Below, in pieces: positions 1 to 8,929 of a stretch of 33,433 nt of DNA. The notes under the pieces were generated by a model. It was not told the DNA's origin, did no database searches, and saw only the letters and a program-made list of their open reading frames with translations. The stretch spans positions 1-33,433 of the forward strand of contig CAMDCQ010000003.1 in NCBI GenBank assembly GCA_945890595.1, in the 5' to 3' direction. Source of the DNA: Chitinophaga pinensis. GTDB taxonomy: Bacteria > Bacteroidota > Bacteroidia > NS11-12g > UBA9320. Positions within the stretch are counted from its first letter, which is position 1; the number at the start of each line of letters is the position of its first letter. The translations under genes were made by a program, and so were the position numbers.

Positions 1-252
1 TTTGTAGGAGCCAATGGTTATCGCATAATAGACACTCCTGGTATCAAAGATTTTGGTATGGTGGATATGCAACCTAGCTTGGTTTCACATTATTTCCCAG
101 AAATGCGTGCACTGTTAGCAGGTTGTAAATTTAACGACTGTGTGCATACCGAAGAACCTGAGTGTAAAGTAGTAGAAGCCTTGCACAATGGAGAGATAAG
201 CCCTAGTAGATATGTCAATTACCTAGGCATTTTAGAAGAGGTGACTAAATAA
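1..252 (+). CDS. rsgA: Ribosome small-subunit-dependent GTPase A, C-terminal fragment (5' end outside window)
   Basis: Frame 1 is open from the first base to TAA at 250-252, giving 83 visible residues. The fragment contains the end of the G domain with the G3-type motif DTPGIKDFG. It is followed by the C-terminal zinc-binding region, where a C-x4-5-C-x-H-x5-C pattern is visible (GCKFNDCVH then EPECKV). It closes with the usual helical tail (ISPSRYVNYLGIL). RsgA is a circularly permuted GTPase that helps mature the 30S ribosomal subunit. The listed ORF start at 58 is only an internal Met; homology runs upstream of it to the window edge. The 3' end overlaps the convergent DUF2452 gene by 8 nt. 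Confidence 0.9.
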   Translation, partial: FVGANGYRIIDTPGIKDFGMVDMQPSLVSHYFPEMRALLAGCKFNDCVHTEEPECKVVEALHNGEISPSRYVNYLGILEEVTK

Positions 253-694
253 TCTGTAATCCACCTTCGTCATTGCGTATTTTTACTTCCCAAGTCTTAT
301 CTGGAAGTAATAGTACAGATGCAATAAACGAATCGTATGGCATTCGCTCACCCCATTCTTCTGGAGAAATAAAAGAAAGAATTTTAGTTCCATTCTTCTC
401 ATACAGGTGATATACCTCATGTATTTTAGGCGTGAATTTCATCTCCGCTTCATATATCCCATAAGAGACTTCCAAACGAGCTTCGATTTCGCGTACCTGA
501 TTCATAATAACATCCGCTTGCTTGCGCAGCATAGTCATTTGCTGCTCTGCATGTTTTTGCATAGCTTCTACGGCAGAAGCTTTTATTTTACCTTTATTTT
601 CAGGATTAATAACGGGTGACGATACAGATAATGGTATAGGTGAAAACTTCGCCTCCCCCGTATAATACTGCTTTATCTCTTTATCTTCACTCAT
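245..694 (-). CDS. DUF2452 family protein
   Basis: Small soluble protein of about 149 residues with no signal peptide. The middle is a charged helical, coiled-coil-like stretch (AEQQMTMLRKQADVIMNQ). It is followed by a conserved-looking block with YHLYEKNGTKILSFISPEEWG, which resembles the uncharacterised DUF2452 family of Bacteroidota. The function is unknown. The track start at 712 is a GTG. I prefer the ATG at 694 (MSEDKEIK), which has a TAAGG sequence a few bases upstream. The stop overlaps the end of rsgA on the opposite strand. The family name is from memory of the motif pattern. Confidence 0.75.
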   Translation of the reverse strand: MSEDKEIKQYYTGEAKFSPIPLSVSSPVINPENKGKIKASAVEAMQKHAEQQMTMLRKQADVIMNQVREIEARLEVSYGIYEAEMKFTPKIHEVYHLYEKNGTKILSFISPEEWGERMPYDSFIASVLLLPDKTWEVKIRNDEGGLQII

Positions 695-783
695 GGTAAC
701 CTTATAAACCACTTTAAGTGCATATAGTTCGTTTAATTCTGTATAATCTAAAAACTTTGAGGTATTACTATTGTTTAACCACT

Positions 784-1377
784 ATGAAAAATACACTTCT
801 TATGGCTTTAGTGATATGGGCTTCAAGCTGTACATCTACTAAAAAAAATAATACCACTAGCCAAACCTCTATGAGCACACAAAATACCACAACCCAAAGC
901 AAAAGCTTTTATGACTTTTCGATAGCAACGCTAGATGAAAATGGCGCTATCAATATGGCAGACTATAAAGGCAAAAAAATACTGATTGTAAACGTTGCAT
1001 CAAAATGTGGCTACACTCCACAATACGAAGGTTTACAAAAACTTTATACCGAACATGGGGACAAAGTACAAATCATTGGTTTTCCTTGTAATCAATTTAT
1101 GGGACAAGAACCAGGTGGCAAAGAAGATATTGCTAGTTTTTGTCAAAAAAATTACGGAGTCACTTTTCCGCTAACTACAAAAATAGACGTGAAAGGAAAG
1201 GATCAACATGCCATATATGAATGGTTAACTTCTAAAGATTATAACGGAATTGATGATTATAAAGTGGGATGGAATTTTAATAAATTCCTTCTAGATGAAA
1301 ACGGAAAATTGATAGCACACTACGATTCAGGTGTTACTCCTATGAGTGAAGAACTTGTTAATGCCATTTTAAAGTAG
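784..1377 (+). CDS. Glutathione peroxidase family lipoprotein
   Basis: The protein starts at MKNTLLMALVIWASSC, a short lipoprotein signal with Cys at about residue 16, so it should be anchored in the envelope. A Ser/Thr/Asn-rich linker follows, then a glutathione-peroxidase/thioredoxin-fold domain. Family motifs are visible: NVASKCGYT with the peroxidatic Cys (not selenocysteine), FPCNQF with the catalytic Gln, and a WNFNKF block with the catalytic Trp/Asn. Such Cys-type GPx proteins usually reduce hydroperoxides with thioredoxin rather than glutathione. The ORF-track start at 718 adds 22 residues that would precede the signal peptide, so the ATG at 784 is chosen. It converges with the M1 peptidase gene. 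Confidence 0.9.
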   Translation: MKNTLLMALVIWASSCTSTKKNNTTSQTSMSTQNTTTQSKSFYDFSIATLDENGAINMADYKGKKILIVNVASKCGYTPQYEGLQKLYTEHGDKVQIIGFPCNQFMGQEPGGKEDIASFCQKNYGVTFPLTTKIDVKGKDQHAIYEWLTSKDYNGIDDYKVGWNFNKFLLDENGKLIAHYDSGVTPMSEELVNAILK

Positions 1378-1427
1378 AATCTTTCCCCTTAATATTGGAC
1401 GTTAAAGGTCTTTATCATTTCTTAAAC

Positions 1428-3344
1428 TTACGGAAGAGCAGATTTAATAAACTTGCTTAAGAGTGACTTATCTTCCGTATTGACTTTTATCGTGTATAAG
1501 CCGTTTGCTAAGGAAGACACATCTACTTGAATCATATTGTTTGTAGGTGTGTTAATCTGTTCTTTAAGTATTAGACGGCCTTGCAAGTCGTAAATAAGTA
1601 GTTCATTTACCTTTTTGTCTTCTACATAAATGTTCAACTCTCGGTAAGTTGGATTAGGAAATAACGTTATGCCTGTAAGATCTAGATGTAATCCTTCAAG
1701 CACTACATCCTTGGAGATAAGCCAGAAATTAGGATCAAAATAGAGTTCCTCCACCTTAAAACCCAAGTCTAATATTGCGTTTTGATTACCCACTGAATGG
1801 TCTACTATAAACAGGGTATCCTTATTTTCCCCTTTCGCACGGTACTCTATTTTAAGTGGAAAAAAAGATACCGAAGGATGCGAAGTAACTTGACTTATAG
1901 CGAGTGCTACTTTACCCGCGGGTAGCCTATTCCAAACTGTAGTTATGGTGGGCCAGCCTTCTTTGTAAATATAACGATCAAAAAAATCGGTTAAATCCTG
2001 ACCTGATTCTAGTTCCAGTGCTTCTTTAAAATCTACTGTGTGAGCAAAACCGTAGCACAATTCAGCATTTGCCATGTAATTCCGCGTAGCGTTAAAAAAC
2101 ACATCGTCGCCCAGCTCCCAGCGCAACAGATGCAATACTTTTGCCCCTTTGCGATAACGCATATCTCCAAAAAATAGATTGTTCACGTTAGTGGTATCGT
2201 AGGCAAAAACGGCACCATCTGTATTCCGAGTAATTCTATTATTGCACGTTTTTAAAAAGTCAATAAATGGTAGCTTCCCTTGTACCATTTCTCGAGCGAG
2301 TCCATTGGCATAGGTTGCCCAGCCTTCGTTTAACCATAAATCTGCCCAACTACCGCAGGTTATCTTATCTCCAAACCATTGATGCGCAAGTTCATGCGCC
2401 ATAAGGTCAAATCCTAGATCACTCATGGAGCTCATGGTTTGATGCTCCATACCTCCACCTCTTGCAAACTGGGCATGCCCATACTTTTCCTTTTTAAACG
2501 GATAATCACCAAACAAACTGTCAAATGCGCGCATCATTCCGTGTATGGCTAAACTAAGAGTATCTGCAGCAGGTTTATAGGCTGGATACAAGTAATCTAA
2601 GTGATAAACACTGTCGCCACCACTCAGCGGTATGTAAAAACTTTGCTCATAATAATTGGTAACGGTAACTGAAACTAAATAGGTTGAGATGGGGTAGCGG
2701 TGTTTCCAATGGTAAACCAAACTGCTGTCTGACAAGGTATCTACCCCTTGCAACATGCCTTGTCCTGCGGCTTTATTGCCTTTTGGGATGGTATACTCAA
2801 AGTCCATGGAATCTATTTTATCTGTAAGCTGCTGCTTACATGGCCACCAACCGTAAGCTCCATAAGGCTCTGATAATGTCCAGGCGATAGGCCCATCTTG
2901 CGTATAATCAAAGTTAAAACCGTACTGATCGTTCTTACTCGGATCACCTTGATAGTATATTTCTATCGCTATTTTATTACCTTTATTTTGATTAGGGATC
3001 GTTATAGAAACTTCGTCGTTTTGATGAGAAAACGGTATGGACTTATTCTGGAAGATTACAGAATCTACGGTCATTCGTATGTCCAAATCAAACGAAAACG
3101 TATTAAAATTACTTTCTAAAGCGACTAATTCAGAGTATACACTCCCTTTTATAAAACGTACAGCAGGATCTATCTGTAGTTTTAATTTATGATAGATAAT
3201 GTCGTACGATTGACCGCTGAGCTTTGACTTAAAGTTTTGTTTAGCCGCATAGGCAGCCTTTTCGCCTTTTATGATAGCCTCTAAATCTTGTCCAACAGCA
3301 GAAACACTAAGGGCAACTAATATACTAAAAATGAAATTTCGCAT
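1428..3344 (-). CDS. M1 family metallopeptidase with T9SS C-terminal sorting domain
   Basis: Secreted zinc aminopeptidase of about 638 residues. Starting at MRNFIF gives a clean Sec signal (MRNFIFSILVALSVSAVGQ); an alternative start is the ATG at 3365. The N-terminal beta domain is followed by the exopeptidase motif GGGMEHQ. The gluzincin motif is HELAHQWFGD, with the third zinc ligand Glu in LWLNEGWA, exactly the M1 HExxH-x18-E spacing. The last 80 or so residues (LFPNPTYRELNIY to the C-terminus) form a type A Por/T9SS sorting domain, so the enzyme is predicted to be exported across the outer membrane. The role is probably nutritional peptide trimming. It lies 126 nt downstream of the DUF4139 gene on the same strand. 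Confidence 0.92.
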   Translation of the reverse strand: MRNFIFSILVALSVSAVGQDLEAIIKGEKAAYAAKQNFKSKLSGQSYDIIYHKLKLQIDPAVRFIKGSVYSELVALESNFNTFSFDLDIRMTVDSVIFQNKSIPFSHQNDEVSITIPNQNKGNKIAIEIYYQGDPSKNDQYGFNFDYTQDGPIAWTLSEPYGAYGWWPCKQQLTDKIDSMDFEYTIPKGNKAAGQGMLQGVDTLSDSSLVYHWKHRYPISTYLVSVTVTNYYEQSFYIPLSGGDSVYHLDYLYPAYKPAADTLSLAIHGMMRAFDSLFGDYPFKKEKYGHAQFARGGGMEHQTMSSMSDLGFDLMAHELAHQWFGDKITCGSWADLWLNEGWATYANGLAREMVQGKLPFIDFLKTCNNRITRNTDGAVFAYDTTNVNNLFFGDMRYRKGAKVLHLLRWELGDDVFFNATRNYMANAELCYGFAHTVDFKEALELESGQDLTDFFDRYIYKEGWPTITTVWNRLPAGKVALAISQVTSHPSVSFFPLKIEYRAKGENKDTLFIVDHSVGNQNAILDLGFKVEELYFDPNFWLISKDVVLEGLHLDLTGITLFPNPTYRELNIYVEDKKVNELLIYDLQGRLILKEQINTPTNNMIQVDVSSLANGLYTIKVNTEDKSLLSKFIKSALP

Positions 3345-3470
3345 TGGCTTTACAAACTTATGCATCTCTACTGTTTTTGAGCAACTCCTGCTGATCATAT
3401 TTTAGCATTATTAGTAACTAATTAAGGAGCGATGCTGTAGCAGTTGTGTAGCTTAACGGGACTTTAACTA

Positions 3471-5468
3471 TTATTCTAAATTAATTGTTTGTCCCTTAGG
3501 AAACTTCACTTGATACTTAAAGTTAAGCTCTGTAGTTTTTTGTGAATCTATGGTTAACTCCCATTTAAGTTCGCCTGTTTGCTCCGCATGAATTGCACCA
3601 TTTTTATCCTTTAACAGCACCTCTATGTCTTTTGGCATGCTGCTTACAGGCACTTGATCGTACACAATTAAGTTGATAGGTTGTTGTTTATTATTCCTTA
3701 CTTTTATTTCAAACTGACGTTTTTCTAAAGTCTCTTTCCCGATAAATTCTCTACTGGTTTGCGACTTTACTTTTTGTCGGCTAATAAGCACATTTTTATC
3801 TCTACCCAATGATATATTTAGCGTGTCTGATAGAAAACGCACATCTAAAATAGACTTGCCAATATAGGTGCTCTCAAAATATAAATTAGCTTCACCTTCA
3901 AGAAGATTATACTCACTCCAGTCAGCTACTCTGGCTATTAAAAATGCTGCTTTCTCTAATTTTGGAACACTTCTGTACTCGTAATACGCTGGCACCTTTG
4001 CTTCATTTATCGAAACCACCTTCTGCTTACCATCGCTTTTTATCGTAAAAGGTATATCGAGTGTTATTTCTAAGCTAGTTTGATTTTCCAACGGCATTAC
4101 AGCAATAGGCGTAGAAACATATACCTGTTTATCTTTTCGGGGCGCGGTAAGTGAAAAACGGTTGTAGCCTGTGCTTACCAATCCCTCCGTTTCTGCCCAA
4201 GTATAGCTTTGTAAGGGTGCTGATGCAGAATATTGCATATCATCATCCGACTCCAAGAAAGAACGATTTGCATCCATATTAATCTGAATTTGAGCGTTAT
4301 TTTGTGTGCTGGTAAGCACAATGTTATTTCCTGCACTTGCACTTACCGATTCATACATATCTCCGAAACCAATGCTGCTCACAAAAAGTTGATTTTTACC
4401 TTGAGGCAAGGTGATGGACCAATTACCATTTTCGTCCGTAATTGTGCCTATTGACGTTCCTTGTACCTTAATAGTGGCATAAGCAATTGCCGCTCCATTT
4501 GCATCGGTTACTCTGCCAGATGCTTGCGAAGCATTGCTGCTTATATAGTTGCCTAAGTTGTACGAATTTTGAGTAGCGTTAGCCTTGTATGGGTTTGGAT
4601 TATAGCCGGCGTCTACATAGTTTAGATAGTACGGTGTTAGCACAGGCAAATCACCACTTTGATATGGATTTGCATTGCTAAAGGTAAGACTTACACCATC
4701 CCAATCCTCCCCGGTATTTTGCTGCACATTTGCTTTGTATATAAGGGTGAGTGGGTCATTTATCGTTTGTACGCGTATATCGTAACTCGGATACCAGCTG
4801 GCATGATTAACCAAGTAACTCAATTCAAATTGGCCACTGGTAGATTTATTTGCTTGGAGCTCCAGAAGTATTTCGCTCGTATTTTGAGTTAACTTACTAT
4901 TTATGGCATCTAGTTGATTTCTAAATTTGCTCATAGCCGAGCTAATATCTGCTTTTTGGTAGCTGTGCTTGTTTCTTTTTTTAGCAATAAGTAGCAATTC
5001 ATCATAATAAAACTGATGTACGGCACGAAAAGTAGCTGCGTCTAAATTATCGTTTTGGCCCTTTATGCCCCTATTTGTTTGTAAAAATTGTTCACTTTGA
5101 TTCAGCGTATTTAGCTCGATATCTACCAGTTTAGATTTGGCCTGATAGTAATTTAGGCTGTCTGATATTTTCTTTAAATCACCAGATAGCTCTTTCTCGT
5201 CCATATAGTTCATTTGATGGCGAATAGATAAAATGGTAAACTCTCCATTGCCTTTTACTTGTATGGTTTTAGCATCTAAGTACGGAGATAATTCTGTGAT
5301 GCGCAGGGTTTGTGTACCCCCAGATAGTTTAGAAGTAAATGAACGAGTTACCTGGGCTCCATTTAAAAAAACGGTTACTTTTTTAATATCTGATTTTATC
5401 TCATCTAAAGCAAAAGAAGAAACACTCAGGAAAATAGTAAAAGCGATGAAGATGATTTTTTTTAGCAT
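3471..5468 (-). CDS. DUF4139 / mucoidy inhibitor MuiA family protein with embedded carboxypeptidase-regulatory-like domain
   Basis: 665-residue exported protein. A signal peptide (MLKKIIFIAFTIFLSVSSFA) precedes a DUF4140-type N-terminal domain (IKKVTVFLNGAQVTRSF). A coiled-coil stretch of about residues 95-200 follows. The DUF4139 beta-rich region begins at LSYLVNHASWYPSYDIRV. At about residues 315-385 this region is interrupted by a CarboxypepD_reg-like beta-sandwich (GRVTDANGAAIAYATIKVQG, TDENGNWSI). DUF4139 then resumes and ends in FKYQVKFPKGQ. Family members are uncharacterised envelope proteins; the name 'mucoidy inhibitor' is historical and does not prove function. A weak -7-like TACCTTTA lies on this strand about 25 nt upstream of the start. 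Confidence 0.85.
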   Translation of the reverse strand: MLKKIIFIAFTIFLSVSSFALDEIKSDIKKVTVFLNGAQVTRSFTSKLSGGTQTLRITELSPYLDAKTIQVKGNGEFTILSIRHQMNYMDEKELSGDLKKISDSLNYYQAKSKLVDIELNTLNQSEQFLQTNRGIKGQNDNLDAATFRAVHQFYYDELLLIAKKRNKHSYQKADISSAMSKFRNQLDAINSKLTQNTSEILLELQANKSTSGQFELSYLVNHASWYPSYDIRVQTINDPLTLIYKANVQQNTGEDWDGVSLTFSNANPYQSGDLPVLTPYYLNYVDAGYNPNPYKANATQNSYNLGNYISSNASQASGRVTDANGAAIAYATIKVQGTSIGTITDENGNWSITLPQGKNQLFVSSIGFGDMYESVSASAGNNIVLTSTQNNAQIQINMDANRSFLESDDDMQYSASAPLQSYTWAETEGLVSTGYNRFSLTAPRKDKQVYVSTPIAVMPLENQTSLEITLDIPFTIKSDGKQKVVSINEAKVPAYYEYRSVPKLEKAAFLIARVADWSEYNLLEGEANLYFESTYIGKSILDVRFLSDTLNISLGRDKNVLISRQKVKSQTSREFIGKETLEKRQFEIKVRNNKQQPINLIVYDQVPVSSMPKDIEVLLKDKNGAIHAEQTGELKWELTIDSQKTTELNFKYQVKFPKGQTINLE

Positions 5469-5617
5469 AGCTGATTAATACGGCACAAGTTATAAAGGTA
5501 AACGGGAAATGGAATGTTTTTATTAGAAAATGAACATACTGTGACCTATTTGAAGATACATACTTAAATAATGTTAAAGCGACGTGACAGTATAGTTTTA
5601 CATACTTATAAATTTGA

Positions 5618-6130
5618 ATGCTTCAGTATGGTTATTTTTCTACCTTTGCCTTACCCTTGAAAAAATACCTTTTCATACTAGCCATCACCGCGTTTTTATT
5701 TGTTGGGTGCAACGAAGATGTATTGGTAGATGAATATCATACACTCCCTGTTTCAGGCTGGGAATACAAAGACGTTATCACCGATTCGTTTGAAGTATTG
5801 GAACCCGGGCACTATCACCAACTATCAGCCAATTTGAGAATAAACGGCGATTACCCTTACGCTAATTTTCATGTAAAAATGAACATTACTTTTCCAGACA
5901 GTAGTTCAAAAGAATATAACGTACCCCTTCAACTTGCAGAGAAATCTGGCAAATGGTTAGGTTCAGGATTGGGAGATGTTATCACCTTTAGAATTCCCGT
6001 TTTTCATAGAAAATTTTTAACCCAAAAGGGAAAATATACCGTTTCCATAAGTCAAGATATGCGATTGGAGTCTGTTCCAAACATAGTATCTGCTGGCTTA
6101 AGAGTAGAACAACAAGAAGAAATATTTTAA
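5618..6130 (+). CDS. gldH: Gliding motility lipoprotein GldH
   Basis: About 170 residues. A hydrophobic lipoprotein signal (KKYLFILAITAFLFVGC) has the acylated Cys near residue 30 of the ORF. It is followed by a domain with WEYKDVITDSFEV, YHQLSANLRINGDYPYAN and a Gly-rich WLGSGLGD segment, the pattern of GldH, a lipoprotein needed for gliding in flavobacteria. The start is uncertain. The ATG at 5618 adds 13 residues before the basic n-region; a TTG at 5657 would give a compact signal, LKKYLF. A perfect TACCTTTG promoter box at 5641-5648 lies between the two, which favours the TTG if that promoter is used. The gene ends 4 nt before lpdA, so they are probably co-transcribed. Confidence 0.85.
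   Translation: MLQYGYFSTFALPLKKYLFILAITAFLFVGCNEDVLVDEYHTLPVSGWEYKDVITDSFEVLEPGHYHQLSANLRINGDYPYANFHVKMNITFPDSSSKEYNVPLQLAEKSGKWLGSGLGDVITFRIPVFHRKFLTQKGKYTVSISQDMRLESVPNIVSAGLRVEQQEEIF
5641..5648 (+). promoter_or_regulatory. Candidate Bacteroidota -7 promoter box for gldH-lpdA
   Basis: TACCTTTG matches the TAnnTTTG -7 consensus exactly. A TTTG at 5613-5616 is 24 nt upstream, somewhat longer than the usual spacing of about 19-21. The box lies 8 nt before an in-frame TTG codon and downstream of the ATG at 5618, so its use would decide the gldH start. Confidence 0.35.
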
Positions 6131-6134
6131 CAAC

Positions 6135-7529
6135 ATGAATAATTACGACGTAGCAATAATAGGAAGTGGGCCAGGCGGATATGTATGCGCTATTCGATGT
6201 GCACAGTTAGGACTTAAAACCGCTATCATCGAAAAATACGCAACCCTCGGAGGCACATGCCTGAACGTAGGTTGTATTCCTAGTAAAGCGTTGCTAGATA
6301 GCTCTCATCAATATCATGATGCGGTACATAAGTTTGCCGATCACGGTATTAGCATCGGAACGCCTAAAATAGATTTTAAGCAAATGATTGCCCGTAAGCA
6401 AGGCGTGGTAGACCAAATGACGAAAGGCGTTGATTTCCTTATGAAAAAAAATAAGGTTGACGTGTACGTAGGAATGGGGTCATTTGTAGATGCCAATACT
6501 ATCCAAATAGACGGCGAAAAGAAAGAAACTATCTCTGCTAAAAATATTGTAATCGCGACCGGAAGTAAGCCAACTAGCTTTCCAGGAATGGAGATCGATA
6601 AAAAACGCGTAATATCTTCTACTGAAGCCTTAACCTTAACCGAAATACCTAAACACCTAGTGGTAATAGGCGGCGGTGTAATTGGCTTAGAACTCGGTTC
6701 TGTGTACCATAGGCTAGGCGCTGAAGTGAGCATAGTAGAATATGCCGACAGTGTAATCTCTACCATGGATGCTGGCTTAGGTAAAGAAATGGGACGTATC
6801 TTAAAGAAACAAGGTATGAACTTATACCTGGGTCATAAAGTTACATCAGTAACTACCAATGGTAAAGTGGTTACGGTAAAAGCAGAAGGCAAAAAAGGGG
6901 ATATAGCGTTAGAAGCAGACTATTGTTTGGTATCGGTAGGCAGACGTCCGTATACAGATGGACTAGGCGCAGACAAAGCAGGAGTTAAACTGGATGATAA
7001 AGGAAGAATAGAAACCAACGGTCATTTACAAACCAATGTTCCGACTATCTACGCGATAGGTGATGTGGTAAAAGGTGCTATGCTTGCCCACAAAGCAGAA
7101 GAAGAAGGCGTGATGGTTGCAGAAATATTAGCTGGACAAAAACCCCATATCAATTACAATCTTATCCCAGGCGTAGTATATACATGGCCTGAGATTGCAG
7201 GAATCGGCCAAACAGAAGAGCAACTTAAAGCTTCAGGAATAAAATACAAAGTAGGTCAATTCCCATTTAGAGCCAATGGTCGTGCAGTTGCAGGCATGGA
7301 TACTGATGGTTTTGTAAAAATACTAGCCGATGCAGAGACGGATGAAGTAATTGGTGCCCATATGATAGGACCACGTGTTGCCGATATGATTTCTGAAATC
7401 GCCGTTGCTATGGAGTTTCGTGCAAGTGCCGAAGATATTGCGCGTATTTGCCATGCCCATCCTACAACAAGTGAAGTAACCAAAGAAGCTGCACTAGCGG
7501 CCACTGGCAATCGGGCGTTACACTCTTAA
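6135..7529 (+). CDS. lpdA: Dihydrolipoyl dehydrogenase (E3)
   Basis: 464 residues, full length for the family. The N-terminal FAD-binding Rossmann motif is IIGSGPGGYVCA. The redox-active disulfide motif is GGTCLNVGCIPSK (Cys42 and Cys47). A second nucleotide-binding motif, VIGGGVIGLELG, binds NAD. The C-terminal dimerisation domain carries the His-Glu base pair in HAHPTTSE (about residues 440-447). The enzyme reoxidises lipoyl groups of the pyruvate and 2-oxoglutarate dehydrogenase complexes and of the glycine cleavage system, producing NADH. It follows gldH by 4 nt with no visible promoter between. The pairing is probably positional rather than functional. No E1 or E2 subunit gene is nearby. 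Confidence 0.96.
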   Translation: MNNYDVAIIGSGPGGYVCAIRCAQLGLKTAIIEKYATLGGTCLNVGCIPSKALLDSSHQYHDAVHKFADHGISIGTPKIDFKQMIARKQGVVDQMTKGVDFLMKKNKVDVYVGMGSFVDANTIQIDGEKKETISAKNIVIATGSKPTSFPGMEIDKKRVISSTEALTLTEIPKHLVVIGGGVIGLELGSVYHRLGAEVSIVEYADSVISTMDAGLGKEMGRILKKQGMNLYLGHKVTSVTTNGKVVTVKAEGKKGDIALEADYCLVSVGRRPYTDGLGADKAGVKLDDKGRIETNGHLQTNVPTIYAIGDVVKGAMLAHKAEEEGVMVAEILAGQKPHINYNLIPGVVYTWPEIAGIGQTEEQLKASGIKYKVGQFPFRANGRAVAGMDTDGFVKILADAETDEVIGAHMIGPRVADMISEIAVAMEFRASAEDIARICHAHPTTSEVTKEAALAATGNRALHS

Positions 7530-7543
7530 GTTAACTGCGCCAT

Positions 7544-8929
7544 CTAAAATTTATATTCTATCCCAAACTTTAGACCATGCGTGATAAGTTTCTGATCGTA
7601 ACTTTTCATTATAGAGTTTAGTGATATGGTATAATTATATAGCGTAAACACATTTATATTGTTGAACATGGTAAATTTCGCTCCTGTTGACACGTGTGGT
7701 TGATAGAGTACGTTAGTAAGATAATCAGCAGATAGCAAACCTACTTCGTATACGATTTGACCATCCACATTCCCTTGATTTATGGTATAAAGACCTTTTT
7801 GATTTTGCAAAAATGAAGCGGTAAACCCCAGCTCTCCAAACAACTTAAATCGATTGAATGATTTTTGATATTGAACCACTAACGGAACATTAACATAGCT
7901 TATGCGGGTTTCGCAATCCTTGCAGGCTGTAAAGACTGACGAATCGGTTGTAGCTTTAATTTCTTTTTTGATTAATGATATGTTATTTCCCGAAGGAGTC
8001 GTCGTATAAGTACGTTTTATGATAGCATAAGAAGTATCGTACGTAGTAGCATATGTAAACGATTTATAATTGGTATTTTCTCGTATTACGGTTTGTCCTA
8101 GTCCTAATTTGAGCGCCCAATCCCCTAGCTGTACACCAAAATCTAAACCGTAATTGGTAACCCTAAAAGGAATCTCGTCGGTCTGAATATGATACAATTC
8201 ACTTGATACTTTTTGTTTGGCGTAAGCAAAATTCCCTGCGTAAACACTAATAAAATAGTGCACTGGAGGTTTGTGAGGTGTTAATACGATTGCACTCCAT
8301 AACGAATCTTCATCATCCACTTTTTCAGGTATATTCCAAGTGGTGTCTACTTTCATTTCGTTTACAAGATTCATCCATTTCGCATCCTGCCAATTAATAA
8401 CCATTTTTAAATCGGATTTTTCATTTTCTACGAGTTGAGTGAAAACCTCTGTTTGCTGCATTATCTCGGAGTCCATAAAATCTAAATTATCGAGCATCCA
8501 AGGTTCAGAATACAATTTATTCTTACCTTTAATTTGCGTGTATGGATTCCGTTTGGGGAAGATTTGGCTTTTGCCGAAAATAATATTCTCATTTTTACGA
8601 CGAGATGTCTGAGATAAATTCTTTGCTCTTTTTTGAGCGAAAGCTTCCTCCCATTTTGGAGATTCCTTAATGATGCTTGATGCACTTGTATTTTGCCCCT
8701 TAGAAAACAGATGAGGTTTATTCCCTTTTTTAAGAACACTGTAGGATAAGACACATAATACTATAAGCGCAACTGCTATCCCGGTTCGGAATAGCCAAAA
8801 GACCAATACGCCTTTGTGATCATCCTCTAACAATTCTTCCATTCTATCCCAATCCGCTGAAGAATAGGGAACTGTTGGTTTGCCCAGTTTCTCTTTTAAA
8901 AAATCATCTAACGTATTCTTCTGACTCAT
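7544..8929 (-). CDS. Membrane-anchored protein with C-terminal outer-membrane beta-barrel-like domain (putative anti-sigma partner)
   Basis: 461 residues with no cleavable signal. The first 40 or so residues are charged and presumably cytoplasmic. A single hydrophobic helix spans about residues 41-66 (VLVFWLFRTGIAVALIVL). A long polar linker runs to about residue 225. The C-terminal half alternates aromatic strands (YFISVYAGNFAYA, YGLDFGVQLGDWALKLGLG) and ends in IEYKF, like outer-membrane beta-barrels. The start codon overlaps the sigma-factor stop in an ATGA, so the two are translationally coupled. In Bacteroidota the gene after an ECF sigma factor often encodes its membrane anti-sigma. Here the N-terminus would sit inside the cell and the barrel in the outer membrane, so one chain may span the envelope. 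That role is inferred from position. Confidence 0.7.
   Translation of the reverse strand: MSQKNTLDDFLKEKLGKPTVPYSSADWDRMEELLEDDHKGVLVFWLFRTGIAVALIVLCVLSYSVLKKGNKPHLFSKGQNTSASSIIKESPKWEEAFAQKRAKNLSQTSRRKNENIIFGKSQIFPKRNPYTQIKGKNKLYSEPWMLDNLDFMDSEIMQQTEVFTQLVENEKSDLKMVINWQDAKWMNLVNEMKVDTTWNIPEKVDDEDSLWSAIVLTPHKPPVHYFISVYAGNFAYAKQKVSSELYHIQTDEIPFRVTNYGLDFGVQLGDWALKLGLGQTVIRENTNYKSFTYATTYDTSYAIIKRTYTTTPSGNNISLIKKEIKATTDSSVFTACKDCETRISYVNVPLVVQYQKSFNRFKLFGELGFTASFLQNQKGLYTINQGNVDGQIVYEVGLLSADYLTNVLYQPHVSTGAKFTMFNNINVFTLYNYTISLNSIMKSYDQKLITHGLKFGIEYKF

Noticed and set aside
407-619. Plus-strand 70-aa ORF opposite the DUF2452 gene
   Set aside because: Shadow frame; composition is low-complexity Phe/Tyr/Leu/Arg and has no start context.
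8482-8754. Minus-strand 90-aa ORF inside the beta-barrel fusion gene
   Set aside because: Out-of-frame shadow within the linker of a longer coherent protein.
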